A stretch of 64,000 nucleotides of DNA from Myxococcus xanthus (GCF_900106535.1 NZ_FNOH01000001.1:434001-498000), one strand, 5' to 3'; positions 56,293 to 64,000 are shown, counted from the first letter of the stretch. The notes: generated from the letters alone by a model not told the origin. Numbers and translations: made by a program.

Positions 56293-56549
56293 TGTCCGGC
56301 ACGCTGGAGCTGTTTCATCGCATCGCGGATGCACCGTCCGCGCAGGCCCGGCGCTACATCGTGGACTACGCGCTGGAGGACCGCGTGCGCTTTCGCAACG
56401 TGGCCTTCGACGAAGCGGAAGCGGACTGGCGCAAGCATGGCGGACATACCACGCCCGCGCTCTGGGATGGCACGCACCTGCATCAGGGCGCGCAGGCGGT
56501 GATGGCGCGCTTGCAGGCCGTCGTCAACCTGGGGCGCGACGACGCATGA
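56289..56549 (+). CDS. Thioredoxin/glutaredoxin-fold protein without active-site cysteines
   Basis: Protein of 86 residues that overlaps nsrR by four bases (ATGA). The fold resembles glutaredoxin or the N-terminal domain of glutathione transferases: 'MSGTLELFHRIADAP' for strand 1, 'DRVRFRNVAFDEAEADW' for strand 2 and the cis-Pro loop in 'GGHTTPALWDG'. The CxxC position reads 'IADAPSAQ', and no cysteine occurs in the protein, so dithiol chemistry is excluded. It may bind a partner or a thiol ligand. Its position in the NsrR operon suggests a nitrosative-stress role, by inference. Confidence 0.7.
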   Translation: MMSGTLELFHRIADAPSAQARRYIVDYALEDRVRFRNVAFDEAEADWRKHGGHTTPALWDGTHLHQGAQAVMARLQAVVNLGRDDA

Positions 56550-56555
56550 AGTAGC

Positions 56556-56584
56556 GGGCGCGCGTGTGCTGACACCCGCGCGCT
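56556..56584 (+). terminator. GC-rich hairpin ending the NO operon
   Basis: GCGCGCG followed by TGT pairs with ACA and then CGCGCGC, with a 2-base bulge and a small loop, beginning seven bases after the last stop codon. It is a terminator-like structure without a T-run. Confidence 0.4.
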
Positions 56585-56909
56585 GGTGCCACCTGCGCGT
56601 CCCTCGTGCGCCATTCCCGCCGTGCGCGAAGCTTCGAGAGTTGGACACGTGTACAGGTGCGCGGATGCGTGCACCCTCCGATGCTTGCCGCGCGCGTGTT
56701 GGTTGCGGTAGTCAGCCCACCCCGCGCTGCGATCCACGAGGCGCCAGGGATGGAGGGTGGACGGTGAAGAATCCGAGCGGCGGAATTTCGAGGACGGCTG
56801 TATCGCGCTCGTCAAGCCCCGGCATGATTCTTCCCGCTCCGGCTCGCGGATGTTTCACGGGTTTCTCTCGGCCGTTCTGGCCTGAGCGTCGGTTAATCTC
56901 CACGACCCC
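56585..56909. other. 325-bp spacer
   Basis: I see no gene or convincing promoter in this stretch between the NO operon and the ADP-ribosylglycohydrolase-like gene. It is somewhat less GC-biased near 56770-56900 and may hold the promoter of that gene. Confidence 0.4.
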
Positions 56910-57938
56910 ATGTCGCTGACTCCCGCCGAGCGCCAGGACAGGTTCCATGCGGCGTTCGTGGGGCTCGCAATCGGTGATGCGCTCGGCTTTCCGCTGCGCG
57001 GCATTCCACCGGCGAGCCTCACGCGGCTGCCCGGCCTTGCCGAAGACTTCGCGCCCCGCCCGCGCGGAAAGTTCGCCAAGGGCCAGTTCAGCGACGACAC
57101 GCAGTTGCTGCTCGCGGCGGCGGAGAGCGTCATCCGCGAAGGCAAGGTGGACGGCCGCAGCGCGGCGGCGCACCTGGCGTGGCTGTGGCAGGAGGGCATC
57201 ATCCTCCAGCCGCCCAAGAGCCTGGCGGACGCGCTGCAGCGGCTAGCCAGTGGCGTGCCGTGGATGAGCGCGGGCGCGTCCCTGGGCACGCGCTGCCATT
57301 CGGTGCTCAGCCGCGCGCTGGTGGTGGGCCTGCTGGAGAGCGGCCACCGCGCGCGCCTGCCGCATGACGCGGGCGTGCTCACCATCATCACGCACAAGGA
57401 CCCGGTGTGCGCGGCGGCGGCCGCCGCCTTCGCGCAGGCCGCGGCGCTGGGCATGGAGGCGGAGCCGCTGACACCCGCGGCCTTCTGCGAGGAGCTGGCG
57501 CTGTCGGCGGCCGTGCACGACAAGGGGCTGGCCGAGGAAGTGCGCCACCTGCCGCGCCTGCTCACCTGGGACACCGCGCGCGCGCTGACGCAGTTGCGCA
57601 AGGTGGGCGTGCCCCCCAGCGAGCTGAAGGGCGTGGACGGGCTGCCGCCGCACGTGGTGCCGGTGCTGCTGACGTCGCTGTTCGCCATCCTCAAGGTGCC
57701 GCACGACTTCCGGGAGGCGGTGGCCCTCACGCTGCGCTGCGGCGGCGAGGCGGACGTGGCCGCGGCGCTGACGGGCGCTCTGCTGGGCGCTCACCTGGGG
57801 ACGCGCGCCATCCCCGCGCGGCTGCGCAAGCAGGTGTTGTACTCCGAAAACCTGGTGGATACGGCGGACCGCCTCTTCCGCGCCCATCAGGTCCGCGAGA
57901 CGCTGGCCACCGCCCTGTCGCACCGCCGTCGCCGCTGA
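56910..57938 (+). CDS. ADP-ribosylglycohydrolase-family protein
   Basis: Protein of 342 residues of the all-helical ARH/DraG fold. N-terminal 'AFVGLAIGDALGFPLRG' and 'GQFSDDTQLLLAAAESVI' supply the first metal-binding Asp pair. The C-terminal 'LRCGGEADVAAALTGALLGA' corresponds to the second metal motif (GGDxD in the family), but its first Asp is replaced by Glu. It may remove ADP-ribose from proteins or act on related compounds; the Glu change makes activity less certain. It stands alone with a 163-bp spacer to the next gene. Confidence 0.87.
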   Translation: MSLTPAERQDRFHAAFVGLAIGDALGFPLRGIPPASLTRLPGLAEDFAPRPRGKFAKGQFSDDTQLLLAAAESVIREGKVDGRSAAAHLAWLWQEGIILQPPKSLADALQRLASGVPWMSAGASLGTRCHSVLSRALVVGLLESGHRARLPHDAGVLTIITHKDPVCAAAAAAFAQAAALGMEAEPLTPAAFCEELALSAAVHDKGLAEEVRHLPRLLTWDTARALTQLRKVGVPPSELKGVDGLPPHVVPVLLTSLFAILKVPHDFREAVALTLRCGGEADVAAALTGALLGAHLGTRAIPARLRKQVLYSENLVDTADRLFRAHQVRETLATALSHRRRR

Positions 57939-58101
57939 GCGCGAGGGCAGGGCAGGCGGGCGGCCGCCGGCGTGCATTTCTCCGGGGCTTCACTGGAGGG
58001 AGCGTCCTGCCCACCTTGTGCGAAGGAGCGGGCCGCAAGGATGCCAGGCAGGCATGGGAGCGCACGTGTGGTCCGCGGAGTCATCGCAGGAGGCGCACGT
58101 C

Positions 58102-58506
58102 GTGGATCTCGAATCGGAACGCCTGGAGCGAAGTCAATTGGAGACGCTCTCCACGGCGGAGCTCATCCGGCATGCCTTGGCGGAGACGCGCCTGCTGGTG
58201 CGCGCCGAGGTGATGCACGCCAAGAAGGAGCTGCGTGAGGAGCTGAAGGCCGCGCGGACCGCGGGAATCCTCCTGGGGGCGGGCGCGGTGCTGGCGCTCA
58301 CGGCGCTGGCCGTCCTCTTCGTCGCGCTGGGGTTGGCCCTGCCCATGGCCCAGGCGCTGGGCGTGCTGGTGGTGGGCGTGGTGCTGCTGGCGATTGCCGG
58401 TGTCTTGCTCTTCGTGGGACGCAAGCGCGTGCCCAAGAAGCCGCTGCCGCACACACAGGAACGCTTGAAGATGGACTACCAGCTCACGCGGGAGACGCTG
58501 CAATGA
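58102..58506 (+). CDS. Holin-superfamily-III-like membrane protein
   Basis: Protein of 134 residues. A charged N-terminal helix (about 1-50, 'LIRHALAETRLLVRAEVMH') precedes two hydrophobic helices (about 58-80 and 85-105, 'VLVVGVVLLAIAGVLLF') and a basic tail. It fits the 'phage holin family protein' (DUF1469-type) group found widely in bacterial chromosomes outside prophages. The start GTG 58102 lies eight bases after AGGAGG. It overlaps the next gene by four bases; that pairing suggests an envelope-stress function, by inference. Confidence 0.8.
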   Translation: MDLESERLERSQLETLSTAELIRHALAETRLLVRAEVMHAKKELREELKAARTAGILLGAGAVLALTALAVLFVALGLALPMAQALGVLVVGVVLLAIAGVLLFVGRKRVPKKPLPHTQERLKMDYQLTRETLQ

Positions 58507-59024
58507 ATGGCAACGACCGCGACGCAGGCGAGCCCTCGGCAATCGAGCGGCAGCATGAGGACCACCGCATCGCCCGGGGCATGGGGGACCGCAAGCAGGT
58601 GGAGGAGACCGCCGACCGCATCCGCGACGAGCTGATGCTCACGCTGGCGGAGTTGGATAGACGACGCGAGCGCGCGCTCGACGTGCGCTACCACGCGCGG
58701 CAGCACCGCGCCGAGCTGATGGCCGCGGGCGCCGCGCTGTTGACGGCGGTGGGTCTGGGCGTGGGGTACGCGGTGTACCGCGCGCGCAACCGCGACGAGA
58801 TTCTGCGCCGCAAGCGCCGCAAGGCCCTGGCCCGTGCATGGGAGCACCCGGACCGCGTGGCCTCCAGCGCGGAGCGCCGCCCGCTGGGCGCGGAGCTGGG
58901 GAGAAAGCTCGTCCTCATCTTCGCCAGTACGCTCGCCACCGCGGTTGCACGAAACGCGGTGATGACGCTGGTTCCTGCGCGCCGCGCCCCCGCTTCTGCT
59001 CAGATAGTTTATAAGAATCAATAA
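58503..59024 (+). CDS. DUF3618-like membrane protein
   Basis: Protein of 173 residues. The N-terminal part has 'QVEETADRIRDELMLTLAEL' followed by 'DRRRERALD', as in DUF3618 proteins (IERTRxxLxxTLxxLexR). One hydrophobic segment lies at about 73-92 ('LMAAGAALLTAVGLGVGYAV') and a second at about 135-160. It overlaps the holin-like gene upstream. Such pairs are frequent in GC-rich bacteria; the function is not known. Its last codons run into the AT-rich leader of cydA. Confidence 0.75.
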   Translation: MNGNDRDAGEPSAIERQHEDHRIARGMGDRKQVEETADRIRDELMLTLAELDRRRERALDVRYHARQHRAELMAAGAALLTAVGLGVGYAVYRARNRDEILRRKRRKALARAWEHPDRVASSAERRPLGAELGRKLVLIFASTLATAVARNAVMTLVPARRAPASAQIVYKNQ

Positions 59025-59054
59025 TTGCGACAAAATAAGACATAAACCATTCTG
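59005..59054 (+). promoter_or_regulatory. AT-rich cydAB leader
   Basis: About 50 bp of markedly AT-rich sequence (for example TTTATAAGAATCAATAATTG) directly before cydA, overlapping the 3' end of the DUF3618-like gene. It probably contains the cydAB promoter or a redox-regulator site. No perfect FNR box (TTGAT-N4-ATCAA) was found. Confidence 0.45.
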
Positions 59055-60398
59055 ATGCCCATGACGGACCTGCTCTATGCGCGGGCCCAAATGGGCTTGT
59101 CGCTCGCGTTCCACATCGTCTTCGCCGCGGCGGGAGTGGCGCTTCCCGTTCTCATGGTGCTCAGTGACTGGAAGGGCCGGCGCACCGGTGATGCGGACTA
59201 TCAGAAGCTGAGTCAGAAGCTGGCGAAGGGGACGGCCATCCTCTTCGCGGTGGGCGCGGTGAGTGGCACGGTGTTGTCCTTCGAACTGGGCCTGCTGTGG
59301 CCAGAGTTCATGGGGCAGTACGGCGAGGTGATTGGGCTGCCCTTCAGCCTGGAGGGCGTCGCCTTCTTCACCGAGGCCATCTTCCTGGGCATCTATCTGT
59401 ATGGGCGGGAGCGGGTGTCGCCGGGGATGCACATGTCCTCCGGCGTCATGGTGGCGGTGAGTGGCGCGGCCAGCGCCTTCTTCGTCACGCTGGTCAACAC
59501 GTTCATGAACCACCCGTCGGGCTTCACGCCGTCGGCGTCAGGGCCCATGGACGTGCAGCCGCTGGTGGCCATGTTCAGCCCCGGCTGGCAGTACCAGACA
59601 GCGCACGTGCTGCTCTCCTGTTACCAGGCGAGCGCCTTCGCCATGGCGGGCATCCACGCCTTCGTGTTGCTGCGCCACCCGGGCGTGGCCTTCCATCGAA
59701 AGGCCCTTTCGGTGGCGCTGCCGCTGGCGTGTGTCACCGCGCTGCTCCAGCCCGTGGTGGGGGACTTGTCCGCCAAGCACGTGGCGAAGGCGCAGCCGGT
59801 GAAACTGGCCGCCATGGAGGGTCAGTTCGAAACGGAGCGCGGCGCGCCGCTGCGCCTGGGCGGACTCCCCAACGTGGAGACGGGCGAGGTGCCCTACGCG
59901 GTGGACATCCCCAAGGGCCTGTCGATTCTCGCCTTCGCGGACCCGGACGCGGAGGTGAAGGGCCTGAATGCCTTCCCGCGCGACGAGTGGCCGCCGGTGG
60001 CGAAGGTCCACGTGGCCTTCCAAATCATGGTGGGCACCGGGAGCGCCATGGCGCTGTTGGCGTTGGTGACGCTGGGCTGGCGGTGGCGGAAGAAGGCCTG
60101 GCCCCACGGGCGGAAGATGATGTGGGCGTGGCTGTTGTCGGGGCCGCTGGGGGTGGTGGCCATGGAGGCGGGCTGGCTCGTCACGGAGTGGGGACGGCAG
60201 CCGTGGATTCTTCGCGGCGTCATGCGCACGGCGGACGCGGTGACGCCGGTGCCACACCTGGCCGCGCCCTTCTGGACCTTCACCGTCGTGTACCTGTTCC
60301 TGGGGGTGACGGTGGTGCTCCTGCTGGTGCGGCAGGTGGCGGGAACGCTGCCCACGCGCGACAGCGGTCCGCTGGGAGGTGAGGCCAATGCCAACTGA
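59055..60398 (+). CDS. cydA: Cytochrome bd quinol oxidase subunit I
   Basis: Membrane terminal oxidase subunit of 447 residues with nine or so helices. The haem ligand His is at residue 20 in 'GLSLAFHIVFAA', a second conserved His lies in 'AHVLLSCYQASAFAM', and 'TEWGRQPWI' is the conserved family motif. The short region between helices fits the short-Q-loop form (cyanide-insensitive or bd-like). It reduces oxygen to water with electrons from quinol and works at low oxygen or under NO. The ATG 59055 is used; ATG 59061 is also in frame. Confidence 0.96.
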   Translation: MPMTDLLYARAQMGLSLAFHIVFAAAGVALPVLMVLSDWKGRRTGDADYQKLSQKLAKGTAILFAVGAVSGTVLSFELGLLWPEFMGQYGEVIGLPFSLEGVAFFTEAIFLGIYLYGRERVSPGMHMSSGVMVAVSGAASAFFVTLVNTFMNHPSGFTPSASGPMDVQPLVAMFSPGWQYQTAHVLLSCYQASAFAMAGIHAFVLLRHPGVAFHRKALSVALPLACVTALLQPVVGDLSAKHVAKAQPVKLAAMEGQFETERGAPLRLGGLPNVETGEVPYAVDIPKGLSILAFADPDAEVKGLNAFPRDEWPPVAKVHVAFQIMVGTGSAMALLALVTLGWRWRKKAWPHGRKMMWAWLLSGPLGVVAMEAGWLVTEWGRQPWILRGVMRTADAVTPVPHLAAPFWTFTVVYLFLGVTVVLLLVRQVAGTLPTRDSGPLGGEANAN

Positions 60399-61407
60399 CG
60401 CGATTCTGGGCTTCGCGGTGGCGGGGACCTTCGTCCTCTACGCCCTCTTCGGCGGGGCGGACTTCGGGGGCGGCGTCTGGGATTTGCTCGCCTCCGGACC
60501 GCGCAAGGCGGAGCAGCGCGCGCTCATCGCCCGCGCCATTGGCCCGGTGTGGGAGGTGAATCACATCTGGCTCATCGTGGGCCTGGTGCTGCTGTTCGCC
60601 GGCTTCCCGCGCGCCTTCGCGGTGCTGAGCGTGGCGCTGCACGTGCCGCTGACGTTGCTGCTGCTGGGCATCGTGTTCCGGGGCGCGGCTTTCACCTTCC
60701 GGGCCTACGACACGCGCGGGGACGCGGTGCAGCGGCAGTGGGGGCTTGTCTTCAGTGGCGCCAGCGTCATCGCGCCGGTGCTACTGGGCATGTGCGTGGG
60801 GGCCGTGGTGAGCGGCACCATCCGCGTGGAAGGGCGGGTGGTGGTGAGCGGCTTCTTCGCGTCGTGGCTCGCGCCCTTCTCATGGGCGGTGGGCGCGCTG
60901 GCGCTGAGCCTCTTCGCCTTCCTGGCGGCGGCATACCTCACTCACGAGGCGCACGAGCCCACGCTGCGCGAGGACTTCCGCCGCCGGGCAATGGGCGCGG
61001 GCGTGGCCGTGTTTGTCGCGGCGCTGGCGGTGCTGTTGCTGGCACGCGAGGGGGCGCCGCGCGTCTGGGAGGGACTCTTGCGCTCGCCCTTCGCCCTGGC
61101 GCTGCATGCGGGCACGGCGGTGGCGGCGGTGGCGTCCTTCGCGCTCTTGTGGACGCGCCGCTTTCAATGGGTCCGTGTCGCTGCGGCTGTGCAGGCGGGG
61201 CTCATCGTGCTGGGGTGGGCCGCCTCGCAGTACCCGTACCTGGTGGTGCCGGACGTCACGCTGCACGGCGCGGCGGCGAGCCCTGGCGCGCAGCGCTTGT
61301 TGTTGGTGGCGCTGGGCGTGGGCACGGCCGTGGTGGTGCCTTCGCTGGTGTTGCTGTTCCGCGTCTTCCGGCCCGCGCCCACGCCGGGCGCCGGCTCGGA
61401 GGTGTGA
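60388..61407 (+). CDS. cydB: Cytochrome bd quinol oxidase subunit II
   Basis: Membrane subunit of 339 residues with about nine helices. It begins 'ILGFAVAGTFVLYALFGGAD' and has 'GPVWEVNHIWLIVGLVLLF', both hallmarks of CydB. ATG 60388 is inside the end of cydA (11-bp overlap) and preceded by GGGAGGTGAG. No cydX-type small subunit was found downstream; a bidirectional terminator follows at once. Confidence 0.96.
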   Translation: MPTDAILGFAVAGTFVLYALFGGADFGGGVWDLLASGPRKAEQRALIARAIGPVWEVNHIWLIVGLVLLFAGFPRAFAVLSVALHVPLTLLLLGIVFRGAAFTFRAYDTRGDAVQRQWGLVFSGASVIAPVLLGMCVGAVVSGTIRVEGRVVVSGFFASWLAPFSWAVGALALSLFAFLAAAYLTHEAHEPTLREDFRRRAMGAGVAVFVAALAVLLLAREGAPRVWEGLLRSPFALALHAGTAVAAVASFALLWTRRFQWVRVAAAVQAGLIVLGWAASQYPYLVVPDVTLHGAAASPGAQRLLLVALGVGTAVVVPSLVLLFRVFRPAPTPGAGSEV

Positions 61408-61418
61408 GTCGCGCGGGC

Positions 61419-61450
61419 GTCCCTCGCCACGCGCAATGCGTGGCGGGGAC
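61419..61450. terminator. Bidirectional terminator between cydB and TonB receptor gene
   Basis: GTCCCTCGCCACGC pairs with GCGTGGCGGGGAC, a 13-bp stem with one irregularity and a GCAAT loop, extended by GTCGC/GCGAC outside. It fills the 54-bp convergent space. Confidence 0.7.
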
Positions 61451-61461
61451 GAAGCGACGCC

Positions 61462-63570
61462 TTAGAACCGCGCGTTCACACCCGCGTAGAGGGTGCGGCC
61501 GCGCTCCTGGAACACGTAGCCTTCCTCGTCCTCGGTGCGGGTGTTGGCGAGGTTGAGGACGCCCGCGTTGACGCCGAAGTTCTTGCTGATGTCGTAGCTG
61601 GCGCCGGCGTCGAAGAGGGCATAGGCCTCCACTTCCTCGGTGCCGCTGAGCTGCGTGCCAATGTACTGGCCGCGCACGAAGGCCTTCAGCTTGTCCACCG
61701 GCGTCAGGTCAATCTGGCCGTTGAGGGTGTGCTTGGGCCGGTAGGCGAGCTGCACGTCGTTCTCCAGGTCCCGGCTCTCCAGGAAGGTGTAGTTCGCGCT
61801 CAGGCGCACCACGTTGCCGAAGGCCTTGCTCGCCGTCGCCTCGACGCCGCGCAGGCGCGCGCGGTTGACGTTGCGGGGCACGTACAGGGGCAGGCCCGTT
61901 CCCGGGTCGGTGCCCACCGGCTCCACGCCCGTGCCGCGCGGCGTGTCGATGAGGTTGCGGATGTTGTTCTGGAAGACGGTCGCCGACAGGGCCCACGACG
62001 TCATGGTCCAGTTGGCGGACACCTCGAAGTTGGTGCTCTTCTCCGGGTCCAGGTCCGGGTTGCCGATGATGCCGCAGCGGCCTCGGCAGCTCGTCACCAG
62101 GGACTCGGTGCTCATCTGACGCAGCGTGGGCGCCTTGAAGCCCGTGCCGACACCCGCCTTCAGCGTGAGGTGGTTGATGGGCGAGTAGACGGCGTAGGCG
62201 CGCGGCGTGAAGTGGAGGCCGAAGTTCTCGTGGTTGTCCAGACGCGCGCCCAGCAGCAGCGTCAGCTTGTCCATCAGCGCCAGCTCATCCTGCGCGTAGA
62301 GGGCCTGCTGGTGCACGCTGGCGCCGCCGCTGGTGAACTCGTCCGACTTGAGGTCAATCCAGCGCGCCTCGCCGCCCACCGTCAACGTGTTGATGCCCAG
62401 GTACGCGGTGGCGTTCGCCTCCGCGACGATGTTGTCCTGGGTGAGGCCGTCGACGCCGCTCTCCAGTCCTTCCCAGTAGCCGCGGACCTCGGAGTTGCCC
62501 CAGTCCCACTTGCCCTTGTGGCCCAGCACCGCGTCGTTGCGGTGGACCACCGCGTCCGCGTCGCCGTAGGAGCCGCCGATGTAGTACTCGCCGATGCGGT
62601 TCTGGTACGCGCGGCCGTACTCGGCGGTAATCGTCTGCTGCGCGGTGGGCGTCCAGTTCAGCGACAGCCGGCCGTTGTGGTCATTGCGGCCCTCGAGCGT
62701 GGCCAGGTCGCCGTGGTTGACGACGCTGCCGTCTTCACGCGTCACCGGCGCACCGTCCGCGTTGAGCACGGGCGAGCCCGGGTTGCGCGCGCCATTCCAT
62801 GCTTGGCGGTGGTTGAAGCCGCCCGTCAGCTTCATGGAGAGCGTGTCCTCGATGAGCGGACCGCTGAGGAAGACGCTGGAGCGGAGCTCCTCGCCGTTGG
62901 CGCCCACGGTGGGCGTCTGCGCCTTCAGGTCGATGCCACCCGTCCACTTGGGCGCAATCGGCTTGGTGATGATGTTGATGACGCCGCCCAGCGCCTCGGA
63001 GCCGTAGAGGGAGGACATGGCGCCGCGGACGACTTCGATGCGCTCGATGCCCTCCGTGGGGATGAGGCCGATGTCGAAGTCGTTGTGGCGGAACACCGCC
63101 TCCAGCGAGTTCACTCGCTTTCCGTCGACCAGGATGAGCGTGTAGCTCGAATCCATGCCGCGGATGCTGATGCCACGGCGGCCCTGGCTGCCGGCCGTCA
63201 GGCTGATGCCGGGCGCCAGGCGGATGGCGTCCGTCAAATCACCTACAGGCGCCCGCTTCAGGTCCTCCTGCGTCACCACGGTGACGGAGGCAGGGGCGGA
63301 GGTGACGTCCTGCTCGGTGCGCGTCGCCGTCACCACCACGGGGGCCATCTGGAAGATGTTGTCCTCCAGCGCCGCCTCCGCCTGCTCGGCCGGATGCTCG
63401 GCGGCCGCGGAATCCGGCGGCGGCGTGGCCGCGTCCTGCGCCCAGGCGGGCGTCATCGTGAGCAGCAGGGCAGAGCCCACCCACTTCCACGTCACGGACA
63501 GGCGGGGACCGCGGAAGGGGCGGGGGGAAACGTCATCACGGTGAACGGCGCGCAAGGTCCTTCTCCTCAT
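61462..63570 (-). CDS. TonB-dependent outer-membrane receptor
   Basis: Receptor of about 702 residues. A signal sequence with core 'WVGSALLLTMTPAWAQ' near residue 27-42 is followed by the plug domain ('MAPVVVTATRTEQDVTSA', 'RGISIRGMDSSYTLILVDG', 'IEVVRGAMSSLYGSEALGG') and a 22-strand barrel ending in the terminal Phe of 'YAGVNARF'. The plug style is that of CirA/BtuB-like receptors for catechol siderophores or cobalamin; the substrate is uncertain. The start could be ATG 63570 or a later GTG that gives a shorter signal. No TonB, ABC or biosynthesis gene is next to it. A Fur-like site lies upstream. Confidence 0.9.
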   Translation of the reverse strand: MRRRTLRAVHRDDVSPRPFRGPRLSVTWKWVGSALLLTMTPAWAQDAATPPPDSAAAEHPAEQAEAALEDNIFQMAPVVVTATRTEQDVTSAPASVTVVTQEDLKRAPVGDLTDAIRLAPGISLTAGSQGRRGISIRGMDSSYTLILVDGKRVNSLEAVFRHNDFDIGLIPTEGIERIEVVRGAMSSLYGSEALGGVINIITKPIAPKWTGGIDLKAQTPTVGANGEELRSSVFLSGPLIEDTLSMKLTGGFNHRQAWNGARNPGSPVLNADGAPVTREDGSVVNHGDLATLEGRNDHNGRLSLNWTPTAQQTITAEYGRAYQNRIGEYYIGGSYGDADAVVHRNDAVLGHKGKWDWGNSEVRGYWEGLESGVDGLTQDNIVAEANATAYLGINTLTVGGEARWIDLKSDEFTSGGASVHQQALYAQDELALMDKLTLLLGARLDNHENFGLHFTPRAYAVYSPINHLTLKAGVGTGFKAPTLRQMSTESLVTSCRGRCGIIGNPDLDPEKSTNFEVSANWTMTSWALSATVFQNNIRNLIDTPRGTGVEPVGTDPGTGLPLYVPRNVNRARLRGVEATASKAFGNVVRLSANYTFLESRDLENDVQLAYRPKHTLNGQIDLTPVDKLKAFVRGQYIGTQLSGTEEVEAYALFDAGASYDISKNFGVNAGVLNLANTRTEDEEGYVFQERGRTLYAGVNARF

Positions 63571-63766
63571 GTGGGTGTCTGAACTGCCGGACTCCCCCCG
63601 TTCCGCTTCCGCCTGCGGCGTCCGCGGGTACTGACTCGAGCAAGGCCCTCCCGCCGCCGCGGAAGTCGCGACGTGGGGGACACCTGCGATGCAAAGGGCC
63701 GCGTCCTGAGGTCTTCCGGTGCTCAGCGGAGCGTGCGCGGAAGGCGCAGTTCGTTGCGTGTGACTT

Positions 63767-63786
63767 TGCAAATCAATATCAATTGA
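63767..63786 (-). promoter_or_regulatory. Fur-like AT-rich site upstream of the TonB receptor
   Basis: On the - strand TCAATTGATATTGATTTGCA, an AT-rich site with repeated TTGAT units, resembling the GATAAT-type Fur box loosely. It lies about 200 bp before the receptor start. Iron control is plausible but the match is imperfect. The rest of the 324-bp spacer shows no gene. Confidence 0.35.
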
Positions 63787-63894
63787 GCGGCACTTTGCGT
63801 CCTGGCGGGTGTCCTGTCAACGCGCGGAAGGCGGAATCTTCTACACCAGCCGTAGAAGTCCGCCTTCACCGCGGAGGTGCCCGCGAGGTGTGCG

Positions 63895-64000
63895 TCAGGC
63901 TTGCGTGGGCCAGACGGCCCGCGGTTCTTCGTCGTCCCTGGCGATGAGCAGGGTGGCGCCTTCGAGCAGGTCCTCGGAGTCCAGGGCCTCCACGGCCGTG
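63895..64000 (-). CDS. 3' end of an unidentified gene (partial)
   Basis: Open - strand frame running in from the window edge and ending at TGA (63895-63897). The last residues are acidic ('LDSEDLLEGATLLIARDD', 'EEPRAVWPTQA') and codon use is typical of the surrounding genes. Too short to identify. Confidence 0.5.
   Translation of the reverse strand, partial: TAVEALDSEDLLEGATLLIARDDEEPRAVWPTQA

Noticed and set aside
58102..58506. Prophage lysis gene
   Set aside because: Only a holin-like fold is seen; no endolysin, capsid, tail or integrase gene is near, so it is most likely a chromosomal membrane protein.
59005..59054. FNR-type site in the cydA leader
   Set aside because: The sequence is AT-rich but no TTGAT-N4-ATCAA palindrome can be drawn without several mismatches.

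Overview
The window is high-GC DNA with strong third-position GC bias and no rRNA, tRNA or CRISPR array. Two adjacent chemosensory gene clusters, many histidine kinases and response regulators, a PilZ paralogue of the myxobacterial type, a CrtI-type carotenoid desaturase and a HEAT-repeat/desaturase pair next to a che cluster point to a myxobacterium of the Myxococcus/Corallococcus type. This is a judgement from gene content; no search was run.

Region 1 (about 0.1-16.2 kb): a hybrid sensor kinase, then an overlapping eight-gene array on the + strand. Its order is CheY, CheA, CheW, a soluble receptor, a HEAT-repeat protein, CheR, CheB and a membrane fatty-acid desaturase. It matches the Che7 system described in Myxococcus xanthus, where the HEAT protein is Cpc7 and the desaturase Des7. 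A strong terminator closes it. A degenerate-REC/PilZ protein, a receiver protein and a convergent PAS kinase follow. Region 2 (16.5-27.8 kb): a second che operon on the - strand (CheW, CheR-TPR, CheW, CHASE3 receptor, CheA-REC, CheB), probably the Che6 counterpart, running towards a PAS-GAF kinase and a Kef-type cation/proton antiporter. Region 3 (27.9-30.4 kb): a scar zone with a lipoprotein gene, an XRE regulator and fragments resembling an IS5-type transposase, a DbpA-type RNA-helicase tail, an IS630-type transposase end and a PAAR-like (DUF4150) domain.

Region 4 (30.4-42.3 kb): CHASE-domain kinase, phytoene desaturase, six-helix orphan receptor, CsbD stress protein, a secreted protein with an apparent frameshift, a double universal stress protein and an ABC exporter. 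Region 5 (42.3-49.4 kb): Uma2-type nuclease with a coiled-coil tail, ankyrin/beta-repeat protein, thioredoxin, a SMI1/KNR4 domain fused to a histone-H1-like tail, a SanA-like protein and a response regulator. The first and fourth belong to families often found around toxin/immunity or nuclease systems, but the link is inference.

Region 6 (49.5-54.1 kb): ATP synthase genes atpG, atpD and atpC, each separated from the next by a non-ATPase gene (a band-7 lipoprotein; a secreted protein). Matching sigma-70 promoters (TTGACC, 17-bp spacer, TATAGG or TAAAGG) precede atpG and atpD. Region 7 (54.1-56.6 kb): a compact nitric-oxide module with a 23-bp NsrR-type operator, truncated haemoglobin, ferredoxin-NAD(P)H reductase, NsrR and a cysteine-poor thioredoxin-fold protein. 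Region 8 (56.9-64 kb): ADP-ribosylglycohydrolase-like protein, a holin-like/DUF3618-like membrane pair, cytochrome bd oxidase cydAB behind an AT-rich leader, a TonB-dependent receptor with a Fur-like upstream site, and the 3' end of one more gene.
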